Shown here in pieces: positions 1-12,187 of a stretch of 64,000 nucleotides of DNA. This DNA comes from Anniella stebbinsi (taxonomy: Eukaryota > Chordata > Lepidosauria > Squamata > Anniellidae). Every line of letters begins with the position of its first letter. The first letter of the stretch is position 1. The notes under the pieces are model-generated. The model searched no databases and was not told the origin of the DNA. It was given only the letters and a program-made list of their open reading frames with translations. The position numbers and the translations under genes are program-made. The stretch covers positions 30,012,001-30,076,000 of the forward strand of contig JARDYH010000004.1 of assembly GCA_029215795.1 (NCBI GenBank). The letters run 5' to 3'.

Positions 1-430
1 CCATGCAAAGATGGAGTTTTTTTGGAAAACACTCCACACTGAATATCCACACTGTGCAGAGGAGAGTTCCTGCACAACCATTGTGTTCCATGTTGTGTGG
101 AGGGCTCCGTGGAGGTTCCTGTTGTATTGAGTGGACTTTTCCCACTGCCTACAGAGTTCCCTGGCTAGAGAGGCGAAAGAAGGGAGTGCCACTCTAGGTG
201 AGCTACCAGGATTGTTTTTTGCAGCAATGGCTGATGGGATACCATTGGGAGGAGAGAGAGTGGAGGAACTGCCAATCAAACACTGTGTTGACTTTTACTC
301 AATTCCACGGGAGCCCACATTCACACAACAGTGGAGTTGGAACATGTGTGGTGAGTACCCCTACAAACTCAGCCGTTGAGTGGAGCATTCATACTGCATA
401 GAGAAATGTGTTGTGTGAACTGAGCCAATG
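1..430. mobile_element. Probable DNA-element fragment at the window edge
   Basis: Repetitive TGTGTGGAG / ACTCCAC / GTTGTGTG motifs in both orientations and an ending of GTTGTGTGAACTGAGCC look like the right end of a non-autonomous element whose left end lies outside the window. No second copy is present here to confirm it. The short overlapping frames are not gene-like. Confidence 0.35.
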
Positions 431-504
431 ATAAAAATTGACACATTAACAGACATACAGGATATACTGAGAAGCTGCTGTCAGACAGAAGGTAATTACA
501 GTCT

Positions 505-850
505 TAGATTAAAGGCAGCTTTGAAGAGGAAGGCCTTCAAGCCTTGCCTGAATGTCTGAACAGAAAGAGGAAGGTGCATGTCAATTAGAAGGGAGTTCCA
601 AAGTTTTGGAATCACCACTGAGAAGGCCCTATTTCTTGTGCATGCCAACCTTACCAATTGTAGAGATAGTCACAGGAGAAGGACCCATGAGACAGATCAT
701 ACTTATAGGAAGGATTGTATGGATGAAAGCAGTCCTTCAAATAACCTGGTCTTTCAACTTCTGTTAAGTGCTTAAAGGTTAAGGCCAAAACTTTAATGGC
801 ATATGTGTCACAGTAGAATAGGGTTGCATCATTCCATAGTACATGTTTGC
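505..850 (+). repeat. Dispersed repeat, distal half ('GGGAGTTCCAAAG...ACCTGG' type)
   Basis: GCCTTGCCTGAATGTCTGAA, AGGGAGTTCCAAAGTTTTGG, CACTGAGAAGGCCCTATTTC and CTTCAAATAACCTGGTC form the distal part of a common squamate repeat whose proximal part reads 'TTTATATACTGCCC...'. The two reading frames across it are not gene-like. Confidence 0.55.
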
Positions 851-1324
851 TTGGCCATCGTGTTCCTTGCATGCCTGCTTGTGGTGAACAGTGGATTATC
901 TGGGTAGTGTTTTCTTTATAACCCTGTCTCTCTCTGTCAGGCAGCTGACACAACACAGTCCATTTTGCAAGGTGTGCCTAGCGTCGATCAGGTCATAGTT
1001 CGGCAACCGTGTTTGGCATATTAAAATAAATACCACCATTTTTCTCTTGGATCTTTCTCCTTAAGCATAGTACTTAACTTTCTTTTTAATGTTGATGCTT
1101 TTTAAAAAACAACAACCAGGATTGTTTTTTTTCAATTGGCAGTGGCTGGAGTAGTTGCCTACAAAAGTTCATGCCACAACACTTTTTGTCTCTGTTGCTT
1201 AGAAATTCTATCAGTGGATTGTTTTATATTGTGATCAGAACTAGCTGAGAAGCTGACTAACATGGTTGCTCCTCTATCTAACTATGCCATGATTTTAGCA
1301 CAAATAAGGGTATTTTTTCAGTGC

Positions 1325-1422
1325 AGTTTTTTATAGAGTGATTCAAATTGTACATGGAAAATTATGGTTCAAATCCTAGCTTTGCCTCTGTGACCTTTGG
1401 CAAGCCACAATACATACAGATA
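1325..1422 (+). mobile_element. MIR-like SINE remnant
   Basis: TGGTTCAAATCCTAGCTTTG followed by CTCTGTGACCTTTGGCAAGC resembles the MIR core (tRNA B box plus CTGTGTGACCTTGGGCAAG). Old and short. Confidence 0.4.
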
Positions 1423-1849
1423 TATGTGGCTTTCCCCTGATGTTGTTTTAAAAAAAATTAAAAGCAGCTTGAAGAAGCTGCTGTCTTGAGTGATGGACCA
1501 ACTGCAGTATGCTTACCTCTTTCCCCTTGCACTGCTTTTCCACTAAAAACAAACAAACAAACAAACAAGCTGCCCCAGCTACTTTACTCCCCAGAGATTT
1601 GTATGACTTTCCCTGCAGCAATAAAAGCAGCCAGTACCAACTTTGAGTAGAAAAATGGTTGGCAAAGACAGGGTAAAACTCCACACCCACCTTTCCCCTG
1701 CTTCCAGTTGTGGCTGCTTCTCATTTATAAACCATACTCAAAGGAAAGTTATGCACAGCTTTGTATAGAGTGCAGTTTAACCTGTATGATAGGAATAATC
1801 ATGACTTGTCTTATAGACCTGTTTTGGTTCTAACCAAAGGAAGAAAGAT

Positions 1850-2330
1850 ACTTTTATTTATTTATTTATTCATTCTATTTATTTATTTATTTATTCTATT
1901 TAATAGAAATTTCTAAGCAATGTACTAAACAAAACAGTGTAAGATCGTAATTAAATATTGGATAACATTACTGCACACCACAGACATTGCTTGTTAGAAA
2001 CTGCTTGTTAGAAAAAGCATGTTTGGGTAGGGGTCAAAAACTTCTAGTAGTAGGGGGTTCCAGAGAGTGGGCCAAAAAGCACGTTTGAGTAGGTGCTTGT
2101 CTAACTTGTAGTAGTAGGGAGTTCTGGAGAATGGATGCTATCACAAAAAAAGTCCTTATTCTGAGCCATCATGGACTGGACCTCTGAAATCTTAGGCACC
2201 ACCAAGAGGGTATCTCTAGATGAGCACAGCATCTGACCAGGCAGGTAGTGGGCCAGGCAATTTCTTGAGTAACCTGGTGTTGAGTTGTTTAGAGCCTTGC
2301 GTTTGTATCATTTTAATATATTATCAGCGG
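1850..2330 (+). repeat. Dispersed repeat, same family as 0.5 and 47.0 kb
   Basis: Starts with an ATTT-rich run (about 1852-1902) and TTTCTAAGCAATGTACTAAA. Two tandem versions follow of 'GTAGTAGGG(G/A)GTTC(C/T)(A/G)GAGA(G/A)TGG' at about 2049 and 2111. CAGGCAATTTCTTGAGTAAC comes after. An internal about 65-bp unit appears duplicated. Confidence 0.5.
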
Positions 2331-2445
2331 TTTGTATTGTTTTGCAAAGATCTTTGGCTAAAAGTAATACATCTGACTGAAATAGAAAACTACTTGCCTT
2401 ATAGGGTTATTGTCATGGTAGATGATAAAAATTAAGTCACATTCC

Positions 2446-2535
2446 CAGCAGAATCCTATATGTGTCTACGAATAATGAAATCCCATAGAGTTCAGTAGGG
2501 CTCACTCCCAGGTGAGTTTAGGGTTATAGTCTAAA
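2446..2535. repeat. Short ancient dispersed repeat
   Basis: CAGCAGAATCCTATATGTGT, GAAATCCCATAGAGTTCAGT and AGGGCTCACTCCCAGGTGAG. Same unit as 54.6 kb in the other orientation. Confidence 0.45.
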
Positions 2536-3957
2536 GGTGTTGAATAAATTATGAAGAAAAGCAGCAGTAATAACTCATTGCTTTGAAGATGATCTTTTGA
2601 AGAATTTGTAGCAAGTGCCTGAAGCAATATCCAGATCTTCTCATCCTAACCTAAAGCCTGGTTTTATTTTTTTGCTTCCCTTAGTGCTGGGAACCAAACC
2701 TGACATGTCACAGATCAGAGGAGTGTTGTAATCAGGCCTTCTGCATTGTTAGTCTAGGCAGGCGAGCTCTTCCTGGACTCACGGACCTCTTATTTGCACA
2801 TAGCTGACTACAGAGGTTCTTGAGAACTGGAAATGTTTGAGTGGGATGCCAGTCCCAGATGGAAAGAGCATGTGCTGGCGTCTTGCGTCACTTTCACTCA
2901 GATGGTTAACATTTCTGGGAAATGACTGGTCTGGGATTATGATGTGGTTTTTTTTAAAACTCTCCTGCAGGTTTTTAAAAAGGGAAGAAGTCCTTTTATA
3001 AATTGAATGTTTTATAGTCTACCCAACAATCTAGCTCCTCTCCCTAAACATTTTCTCTTTATTTCCCCCCACTCAGCCACCAACCAAAGAGTGTCTAATC
3101 ACAGATGTTGGGAGCAAACATAGTGTAACCATTTATTCTTTCAAACTTTTTTTCATCTGCAATTTTAATTTAGGTTTGGTTTGCTCTGTGTTCTTTCCAT
3201 GCGAGTGCTTGTATTTCATTAGTCCAGAACTCAGGATCATCATGTCCTAAGAAACTTTGATGCTACTCCCCTATGAATATGGAGGAGCCAAAAAGTTTCT
3301 TCATGAGCTGGAACTCCTTATGGTGAATGAATTACATATATTCAAAAGCATGGAGGGGAACAAAAGAGCAACAAAATCAAGTGGAGCAGAGAATTGACGA
3401 TGAGTGGAAGGAAATAAATTAAAAAAAGAATTGTGTTTATAACAATAGATACTTTTGTTTAATAGTAGTTATATTGACCCAGTTCTGGGTTGGGTTCTAG
3501 TTAAGGTGTAATGATATTTGAACATGTATTTTCCTTCTTTCTCTTATCAATATTAGCACTCTTACAGTATGATCCTTTGCATTCTTACTTTGGAATAAAT
3601 ACCAATAGAGCTGCCCCCAGGTAAACAGGCATAGGATTGCAGCTTGAATGTACAAAGTACTGTAGGAAATGTATCTGCTATTCCTGTATGTAATTAACAT
3701 CCATATTGATACTTTTGCAAAAGTATATCCATCTATACAGGTGGGGAACTGAAGTGTATCTTGTTCAGTTGGTTGTCAGAATATGACAGAAAAGATGATC
3801 CTGGGTTGCAATTCTAGTTCATGTATGATGATAATATTTGAAAATGTTATCATCAGACTTAAAACTAATATGAACTGCAAGTATGAACTACTCCATCTAG
3901 CTAGTATTGCCTACTGACTGACAATGGCTTTCCATGGTCTCAGGCTAGGGATTGTTC

Positions 3958-4058
3958 CCATTACAGCCTAAACAGTCCTTTAAACTGTAGATACTAGGGA
4001 TCAGATTTGGAACATTCTACAGGCAAAGCAGATTATCTACCTCTGAGCTATGGCATAA
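3958..4058 (-). mobile_element. tRNA-derived SINE, 5' fragment
   Basis: The minus strand reads GCCATAGCTCAGAGGTAGAT, AATCTGCTTTGCCTGTAGAA, then ATCTGATCCCTAGTATCTAC, the head of the same SINE family. Confidence 0.5.
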
Positions 4059-4507
4059 TGCATGTGCTTTATCTTTAGGCCGGATCCATCCCATAGCTGA
4101 AATCTATATGGAGTAGGCAAGCCAGCAGGTGGGTTGTTAATGAGCTGGCCTAAGTGAGGGAATACAGTAGATCTGTATTCGCCCAGAGAGCTTCGGCTAT
4201 GGGGCAATATACAAATGTAATAAAATAAAATAAATAAATATATGGGAGACAGTGACATGGGATTGACCCTCTGGGCTCATCAGTTTGCCAGAACCAGAAA
4301 GATTCTTGGCTTTGGTGATGGTATCCTGGCTCGAATTGCCATCAGTTCCCTCCCTCGACCAATGACCTTAGTGACATTGGAGGTAAGCAATTGATGCCTG
4401 ACCTAATTCTCACTGCTGCTCTATGGGAGGAAATTATTCTCAACATTTCCATGCAGGGGTGGTAACACACAGCACACTGGTTATGCCTTGCATACATGTT
4501 CAGTCCC

Positions 4508-4625
4508 AGGCGTCTTTAAGAACAGGTAGCTTGGGATGTGAAAGACTGTTGGCTGAGCCCTTGGAGAATCGCTGCCAGTCAGAGTAAATATTAGGTTAAT
4601 TGGACAGAGTGTGATCTGGTATATC
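4508..4625 (+). mobile_element. tRNA-derived SINE, decayed 3' half
   Basis: CCCTTGGAGAATCGCTGCCA and GTCAGAGTAAATATTAGGTT resemble the 3' part of the 4.8 kb SINE family. No head is visible. Confidence 0.4.
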
Positions 4626-4652
4626 CAAACGGAGAGGCGGGTAAGAAAAAAA

Positions 4653-4700
4653 TTATTTCTTAATTTATTTTTATTATTTAATTTATTTTTATTATTATTA

Positions 4701-4733
<33 letters not shown>
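4653..4733. repeat. ATT-rich microsatellite
   Basis: ATTT runs grading into (ATT)n, the longest pure stretch at about 4692-4732. Confidence 0.95.
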
Positions 4734-4755
4734 ACAGCTTCCTAAATTCTCATTT

Positions 4756-5003
4756 GTTCAGGGAAGTAGTAGAGCACACGCTTTGCATGCAAAAGGACCC
4801 AAGTTAAATCCCTGGCAGGGCTGGGAAAGGCAGCCCCACAGGAAGGGCGATGGCTCAGTGGTAGAGCATGCAGGACACCCCTGGCAACTTCCAGGTAATG
4901 TAGGAAAAACTCCTGACATCTCACTGCCAATCAGTGTTGACAATACTAGGCTAGAAGGACCAATGGGCTGGCTCAGTTCAAGGTAATTTTCTGTATTCCT
5001 ATG
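4756..5003 (+). mobile_element. Two adjacent tRNA-derived SINE copies
   Basis: The first, partial copy (4756-4832) reads GTAGAGCACACGCTTTGCAT and TTAAATCCCTGGCAGGGCTG. The second (4838-5003) restarts with GATGGCTCAGTGGTAGAGCA and ends GAAGGACCAATGGGCTGGCT and TTCTGTATTCCTATG. This is the second squamate SINE family, distinct from Sauria. Neither copy is a functional tRNA. Confidence 0.75.
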
Positions 5004-5014
5004 ACATATGCTTG

Positions 5015-5105
5015 AAGCTCTGGAGAGCTGCTGTTAGTCAGTGTAGGCAATGCATGCTAAACCAATGAACTGATTTGGTTTATAAGGCAGCTTCACATGT
5101 TCCTG
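5015..5105 (+). mobile_element. tRNA-derived SINE, 3' half
   Basis: CTGGAGAGCTGCTGTTAGTC, AGTGTAGGCAATGC, then TATAAGGCAGCTTCACATGT. Same family as 4.8 kb, lacking the tRNA-like head. Confidence 0.6.
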
Positions 5106-6740
5106 CTTGGACTCCTGGTTCAAGCTTCACAACTCTGGGCAGTGTTTGCATCTCTGCATGGATACTTTTTTTTAGAGTGTCTGTAAGATATTTGCTGTTC
5201 ATATGCCACCTTTTCAGGACGGTTACTTTGTTAGGGCTCCACTTCTAGGTTTTGTCACGGGAAAGTTAGTTTTATTCTCACAGTTCATCTATAGGAGGAA
5301 ATGTTTCTCAATATCTCCATGTGGGGTGCAACATTTGAAAGTCGCTTTCCGCAGAGATCACAGTGACTGTATGAAGAGTTTATGTAGCTCTAGGAGTGTA
5401 CGCCTCTGGCATCATCACTCTTCATGTGGTTCATGGTGAGTAGCTTTTGGGTCTTATGGCTCACACATGAAAGTACCACCAAACAGAAGAGATGTTTGCT
5501 GTAGGTTTTATTCTTATTTTTATTTTCAAAACAATCTTGATTCACAAAGGAATATAGGGCAGTATATACAATTATATATTATATACCCATACACAGGCCA
5601 GTTTAATAACAATGCTCAAAATACAAATTGAGAGGCAGAGAAACTATTCAACCAGCAAATGACAAATGCAGGTCAATTAAAAAAAGAATTAAAATATCTG
5701 GGCAAAAGGGAATGTTTTGATATGCACTGAAAAGAAAGCAAAGTCTTCCCATTGTGTCTCTTGCAAAGTATGGAATGATACTGCAGGGTGTGTTGTTCTG
5801 CCATCCTTCTGGTTACATGTTGCCAGACATGTCTACTCATGATTAGATTTACTGAATACTAGAAGTGATAGTTGTGGGCTTCCATAGGCACCTGATTAGC
5901 CAGTGTGGGAAGCCAGATAAGAATTGCCCCAGAGGGTGCACTTTTAGTCTCCTTTTGTTAATAGCATATGAAGTCCATGACAGTTTTTTGTATCATTCAC
6001 TTTCACAACAGCCCAGTGAAGTATTTTTTAATTTATTAAAACATTTGTATCCTACCTTATATCACTGGAATCTCAGGGCAGCGTACAGATAAAATCAATT
6101 CAAAAGTATAAAACAATAAATAATGTACAGGAGAGCCTTCATGTTTCCCATTATATGTATTCTAGAATGCAGGTGTAGAAATAGTGACTTGTCCAAAGCC
6201 AAGTTGGGATTTGAAATGTGACCTCATGGGTGCCATGGTGTATTTGTGCCTTTCTAGCTTCTGATATACATTGTTAGTCATCTATCAGTGAGGGGAAAAT
6301 TGATAAAACCTGTTGATGCTGTAATACGATCACAGTATTTGTAAATCACATTTCAATTTATATATATTATATTAAAAAGATGAAGGCAGTCTGCTTTAAT
6401 GTCTGTGGAACAGCATGATGGGGGTGCCATTTTGCAGATGAGGAACTAAGTAGGCACCATCCTGTCAGATCCTGATGGAGTTGGGCTTAAAATTTAGGTC
6501 CAAAGTCAGTTTATCTGTTGGATAACGTTGGCTAGCCAGCATTCATTTTTCTGATGGTAATATGCTGGGTACATTTGGTATGTCTTAAGCCGAAGGATAG
6601 CTATATGCACTGTAGTTCTCACTGTATATGTAATGAACACTTAGTCCATTCATGTTGTTATGAAGTTAAGGGAAAGGAGGGGTAACTAATTTCCTTACTT
6701 CAGTTAACCTTTGAAAAATTCCATGAACTTAGTCACTTTT

Positions 6741-7350
6741 AGACCTCCATCACACCTATTTTTTCCCCTGGTTTGCCTCCGCAACTTTTTTTGAAGCGCA
6801 TCAAGCTTATGATCCCTTTCACCTGAATAGCTTGGTCCTTTGCTCCTCTCTTTCACTCCACTCCACCACTCCCTTTCTCTTTCTCCCTCCAGTCAGGTCC
6901 TGTCATATGTGTACTTCAACCAGACTGCCTTTCTGCCAGGCCGTTTAGTCTAGAGCCTTTAGTCTAGCTCTTTGGGGGCATCGAGGGAGTAGAATCCTGT
7001 CTCTGCAGAGATTCAGGCTTTGCATGATTTAAAAAAAACGTTTTTGAGCCTGGGGTGTAGGTTTGGGTATTATATTGAGGCTTTGAGCTGGCTGCTGGGA
7101 CAGATTGCTTTTCCCTGCCGGGACCTGCTGCCATCCATTCAAGCCCCCAGTTCCTTTAAAACTACACGGAGGCTTAGGGCGCATTAAATGCACTTAGGGA
7201 AAATAATCCAGACTTTTCACATTCTAGGAAAGGCTGGGGAAGAGGCAGGGTGTCAGCAGGACAGGCACGGCGTCATGTGAGTACCGTGCTGCATATTTGC
7301 ACACCAGGCATGGCGAGAGTGCATTAAACGGCTGGTGTGATGGAGCTCTC
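6741..7350. mobile_element. MITE-like element, copy 1 of a pair
   Basis: Starts AGACCTCCATCACACC and ends GGTGTGATGGAGCTCT, near-perfect terminal inverted repeats of about 16 bp. It is about 600 bp and matches copy 2 (10727-11325) along its length, including AAGCTTATGATCCCTTTCAC, CAGTCAGGTCCTG and GCAGGACAGGCAC. It has no transposase, so it is non-autonomous. The target-site duplication was not resolved by eye. Confidence 0.8.
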
Positions 7351-7912
7351 AGTGAAGGGCATCGAAGTGGTGAGGGTGAGAGTAAGGCCCATGGGATTGA
7401 ACCCTGGTTCAAGGGGAACACTCTGTCCACTGTACCTCCATCTTGCATAGGAGTTCTCTGAGCCAGTTTTGTGGCATGTAAACAATTTTGTGAAAAAGAG
7501 CAATTGCACAAGACAGTATTGACAGTTGAAGAGAGGCTATTTCCTGAAATTTCCATAGTGATCACCAGCCTGGTGGATTTTTCCACAGTGAGAATTGAGC
7601 TGACTGCTTCGACCGGTTGTCTGTTTGTTGTGTGTCTGTTTCTGGGACAATTTTAGAATGATAAGTTATGTGTTAAAGCAGCTATAGCTTAGGTTTATTG
7701 GCTGCAGAAGCCATAACATTTATACATGTCATTGAATTGGGGTTGTAGCCCCAATTGATTAGGTAAAGGCCAAAGCAGTTATAGTGGAAGCAAACTGAAT
7801 TAAAAACTTCACGAAGGAGCAAGAGTTTAGGAGGACTTTGACAGTCTGGCATGAGAGGTGTTTTATTGGAGTAATGCTTCTGTGAGGCTAAGAATATATT
7901 AGGGCACAATGT

Positions 7913-8008
7913 TCGGACAGAAAAAAAAGTCATGCAGCTCCCAGCGTTCTGAAGCTAGCCTTGCTGGCTGGGGAATGCTGGGAACTGTAGGACTTTTTTT
8001 CTGTCTAA
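7913..8008. repeat. Foldback (hairpin) repeat
   Basis: The arms 7916-7945 (GACAGAAAAAAAAGTCATGC...) and 7977-8005 (...GTAGGACTTTTTTTCTGTC) are inverted copies differing at only a few positions. A smaller inverted CTAGCC/GGCTGG core lies between them. It resembles the 'pseudo-palindromic' units at 18.5 and 63.7 kb (TGGGAACTGTAG / GAGTTGTAGTCC). Confidence 0.7.
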
Positions 8009-8169
8009 ACACGCATAGGACTGCACCCTTAATCTTTTTACCTGCTGAACCAGTCTGTGTAATTAGAAAGTTGATGTCCTTGGGTATTAGCACGAAAGGC
8101 AAAATGTTTCAGGGATGTTGGTATATCGTCCAGAAAGCATTGATATTCTTGTAGTTTTTTCTGTTTTTC

Positions 8170-8900
8170 TTTGATATTTTTGAGGTTGTCGAGCCACTGG
8201 CAGGTCACATACATGGCTGCTTCTCTTTTTGGATACACTGGATATGGCGTCAGGTTTCCATCTATCTATACTGGGAAGCACAAAATTTCAGAACTGTGTC
8301 AGCATCCTCTGGGATAAGCCAGCTGCATCTAACATCAGTTTACCAGTGTAGAAAGTGTAACGTTTTTAATAGGGGAAAGTGCTGATCCAAAGCCACTGTA
8401 TTTCTCCAACACTTTTAAAAACAAGCATGTTCAAATTGCCTGGGAAATATTAAAGGCATCAACTAGCATAGCATAAGGCCTGAGTCAGATAAGCAGCAGC
8501 ATGAGTAGTGATTAAAATATGGCCACGGGGAGGAAAGCTCCAGATGGAAAAGCAGTTTTGTGAAGTGGCCTTCTGGACACCTTTCCACTATGACATTGCA
8601 AACCCTGCATGTGCAAATTAGACCTACGCCTCTGGCTTTTGGTTCTTTATTTTATTGTTGGCAAAGCATCAGGGTTTCCTCATGTTTGGGGAAACATGAG
8701 TTCATTTTCTCTTTGTGCTGGAATTAGTTTGCGCTAACGATGTGCGTTCTCCCTCCTGGATGTGTCAATGAATTTGAAATATTTCTTTTCCAGCCCAACT
8801 AAAGGGCTAGTATCTAAAATTGTGATTCTGTCACCTAAAATGGATGCTAGTTTCTAAGAACTATGAAAGTCGTGTCTTGTGTTAAGCTTTAAACGCTTCA
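8170..8900. other. Unannotated non-coding stretch
   Basis: Mixed-composition sequence between the foldback repeat at 7.9 kb and the Sauria SINE at 8.9 kb. I see no recognisable repeat, exon or RNA. Confidence 0.5.
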
Positions 8901-8911
8901 GCACTGGTTCT

Positions 8912-9165
8912 CCAGTGTGCTGTAGCAGTTAGAGTACTGGAATATAACAGGGGAGACCCAGCTTTTATTCCCCAATTTGCCATGTAGCTCGCTGGGTGAA
9001 TTTGGGCCAGTCACTGACTCTCAGCCTAACCTACCTCACAGGGCTGTTGTAATAAAATGGCCATAATAAAATGGAGAGGAGAAGGAGGATCATATATGCC
9101 ACTTTGGGCTCCTTGGAGGAAAGGTAGAATATAAACAAAATAAATAAATAAATAAATAAATATTA
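8912..9165 (+). mobile_element. Sauria SINE
   Basis: tRNA-like head (CCAGTGTGCTGTAGCAGTTA, GAGTACTGG), middle GGGCCAGTCACTGACTCTCA and CCTAACCTACCTCACAGGG, then GGGCTCCTTGGAGGAAAGGT and an (AAATA)n tail. A short duplication (AAAATGGCCATAATAAAATGG) interrupts the tail side. The family tail derives from Bov-B LINEs and points to Squamata. Confidence 0.88.
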
Positions 9166-9169
9166 TGGG

Positions 9170-10720
9170 TTTGTGGCCACTTCATTAGTTTTTCCCTTCC
9201 AGAAATATAAACTCATTTTTAATCTAAGGAATTGAGCCTGAAAGAGTAATCTGGAAGCATTTGTATAACAGTAATATTCTAGAGTCCTCTTCATGATACA
9301 GGCATTTTATTCTGAATCCTGGTTTACCCATGTCTCTATTGGATCTTAAATGCCATGTAGTGCTTTAAAAAACATGAAGTTGAATTTGCAGGAGTTAGCA
9401 AAATAACTAAGGCATTGTTGTTATGATTTCTTCTATCTTTTTTTTTCTTTCCACAAAAAAATCAATTAAAAAGGAAAGACAGAACAGCTGCACAATGTCT
9501 TGTGTTTGGTAGAATAGAAGCTGTCCATCTGGAAGTACCCAGAGTTTAACATCCTCCCCTTGTGCTTGGTTGTGATACATCATCATCATTATTAGTATTG
9601 CAGCAGCAGAAACAAACATTGTTAATCATAGGTTCAGAGGCTCTAGTTTAATTTCACTGTGATCAGTTAGATTAACCACACTATTTTAGCTATGAGAACA
9701 AGAAGCATATCTTTGGTGTGATCTTAATCTTCCTGCATGCTATTTTGTTGTACATTGTCTGAACCACACTCTCTTTCAGTATTAACAGTGATGCTCATGG
9801 CTATTTCCTGGACCTTGTTTGTGATGTTGACTGCTGCTTGTCTTCTAAGTTCAAGCAGGCATCTGCTCAATATTTGGGTTGAAGAATTCTTAAGAAAACC
9901 AAATCATCTTGGGAAACATAAAGACTACATGGAAAGTGGCATCTTTCCTTCTGAGTCAATAATGACTCAGATGTTCTAGCACTGTGCTTTAGCCTTGATG
10001 TGTTAATGCTGAGCCATCTGGCTCAGTATGCTTCCAAAGTAAGATATTAGCCATTTCCAGATTTGCCCATTCTCTTTTGAGAGTAGACATGTCACTAGTA
10101 GACTGTTCTACCCCCCTGCCACTTTTGAATCTTGCTTACCTCCTGGGAAGATTTCTGTGCTTTTTGGTGATCTTTATCTTATATGCCATCTAGTTTGTTT
10201 TTTTAAAAAAAATTACGATAACTTCTACGAGAATTCAACTGCAGACTGGAATGACTTGCCAGAATTAAGCTTCTCAGTGTTAGAAGAATTGCTTCCCTAA
10301 ACAGATGTTAATTGTTAACATTGTTTGATGGTGAACTTCCACATGAGATGTGTAAATCAAGCTACTAGTGGTGATCAGGGTGAATCTATGGTAGATCAAA
10401 TATTAAATTAAAAAATGAACCGTTAAATTCATCCATGGTTTGCTTTGTGTTCATTGAAGTTGAATATAGCGTGCTAGAAACTTGCATGCATTATGTTCAA
10501 AACTTTAATTCTGATACTTCAGATTCATTACCATAGTTAGACAGTTCTGTTGCTGACAGATGCTACTGACATTATTTTCAAATAATTAACTGGGATTTAG
10601 AGAGCACATGCCAACAGCTATCCACAAATTTCTTGCTAACAACAAATTCCGTACTTTTTGATGAATGAGTGTAGTAGCATCAACATTTATGTTGGTAGCA
10701 ACCTGCATTCTTGTGGCGGT
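9170..10720. other. Unannotated non-coding stretch
   Basis: AT-rich, with no frame longer than about 80 codons and no protein-like similarity. Nothing recognised. Confidence 0.5.
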
Positions 10721-10726
10721 AGTCTC

Positions 10727-11325
10727 AGACCTCCATCACACCTAATCCCCCCGCCGGTTTGCCTCCACATTTTTATACCTCTGAGGCAAAAGTGCATCAA
10801 GCTTATGATCCCTTTCACCTGAATAGCTGCTCTTTCACTCCTTCGCTCCTTGGCTCGTTAGCTCTTCGGCTCCCCTCCATACCTCCAGTCAGGTCCTGGC
10901 AGATGAGTACTTCAACCAGACCGCCTTTCTGCCGGGCAAAAATGAAAGTCTGGCTTTTTGGGGGCATGAGGAAGTACAATCCTGTCTCTGCATTGTATGA
11001 TTTTAAAAAAGGCTTTTGAGCCTGGGATGCAAGGTTTGGGCTTTATATGGAGGCTTGGAGTTGGCTGCTGGGAGAGATCGCTTTTCCCTACCCAGACTTG
11101 ATGCAATCCATTCAAGCCCCTAGTTCCTTTAAAACTACATGAAGGCTTATGGCACATTAAATGTACTTAGGCAAAATAATCCAGACTATTAGCATTCTAG
11201 CAAAGGCTGGGGAAGAGGCGGGGCGTCAGCAGGACAGGCACAGCATCATGTGAGTACCGTGCTGCAAATCCGCACACCAGGCATGGCGAGAGTGCACTAA
11301 GTCGCTGGTGTAATGGAGCTCTCAG
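10727..11325. mobile_element. MITE-like element, copy 2 of a pair
   Basis: Same orientation, termini and interior as 6741-7350, with AGACCTCCATCACACC at the left and GGTGTAATGGAGCTCTCAG at the right. The copies differ by small indels, including in the CT-rich section near 10840-10880. They are separate insertions or an old segmental copy about 4 kb apart. Confidence 0.8.
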
Positions 11326-11329
11326 TTTT

Positions 11330-12153
11330 CTAGAGAGCTTGCAATAGACTGTTCTCCCACCAGAATGAATATCCATTTTGCACCAAATCAGTATACCAGT
11401 GTTACCAATGTTGCTACTGGGAATATCCCTATGGTGGAGGGAAAGCCAGGAAGATATTTGTCTTGGGAAATGCTTCCAAAGTAAGTTGGGTGTGCATGTG
11501 TTAAATATATGTTTTTGGTGACTCTGCAAGGTAATATGGTTTTGGAAAATTCATATAATTAGGGATAAGGAGAAATTATGTTGCAACCTACAGTTGGACA
11601 TCTCTGTTTTCATGGCATGTAGAAAGGGGCCAATTCATTATAGCACCAAACTGAGAGTGCTGTCTGAATTGGATAGTTTAGGGGGTCCACAAAGTTTTTG
11701 GGTCAGTGGGTGTATTTGGAGCTTTGAGACAGTGTTGTGGTTCTGACAAGATGGCTGCCATTGGGGAAGCTCACTTATTCCTAAAATAGCTGCCATGGTG
11801 AGCTTGGCCAGTCACAAAACACTCATTATCTAGAAGACAAATAGTGGGACTACAAGAAAAGTAACTTGGGCAGGAACCTTAGTACAAGGCAGAGGTGGGA
11901 GTCTGAGCTCCAAAACCATAAAACCCAGTTTTGAACCCACAGTTAGCTGGTCCAACACCCATTTCACAGAAGTCAAATTGATGTTTCTCGGAGATAATAA
12001 ACTTGGCCAAGAAACTGAGTACAAGGCAGAGATATTATCTGAGCCCCAAATGCTAGTCACATATTTGCCACCATAAAGCACAAGAAACTACTTATTTCAC
12101 ACTCTTGTTTCTCATACACACCACACATATGCATCTCTAGTAAACTCCCACCC

Positions 12154-12187
<34 letters not shown>

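Noticed and set aside
7224..7586. 120-codon minus frame partly shared with 11197-11529
   Set aside because: The shared part is the duplicated MITE-like repeat. The unshared parts differ completely.
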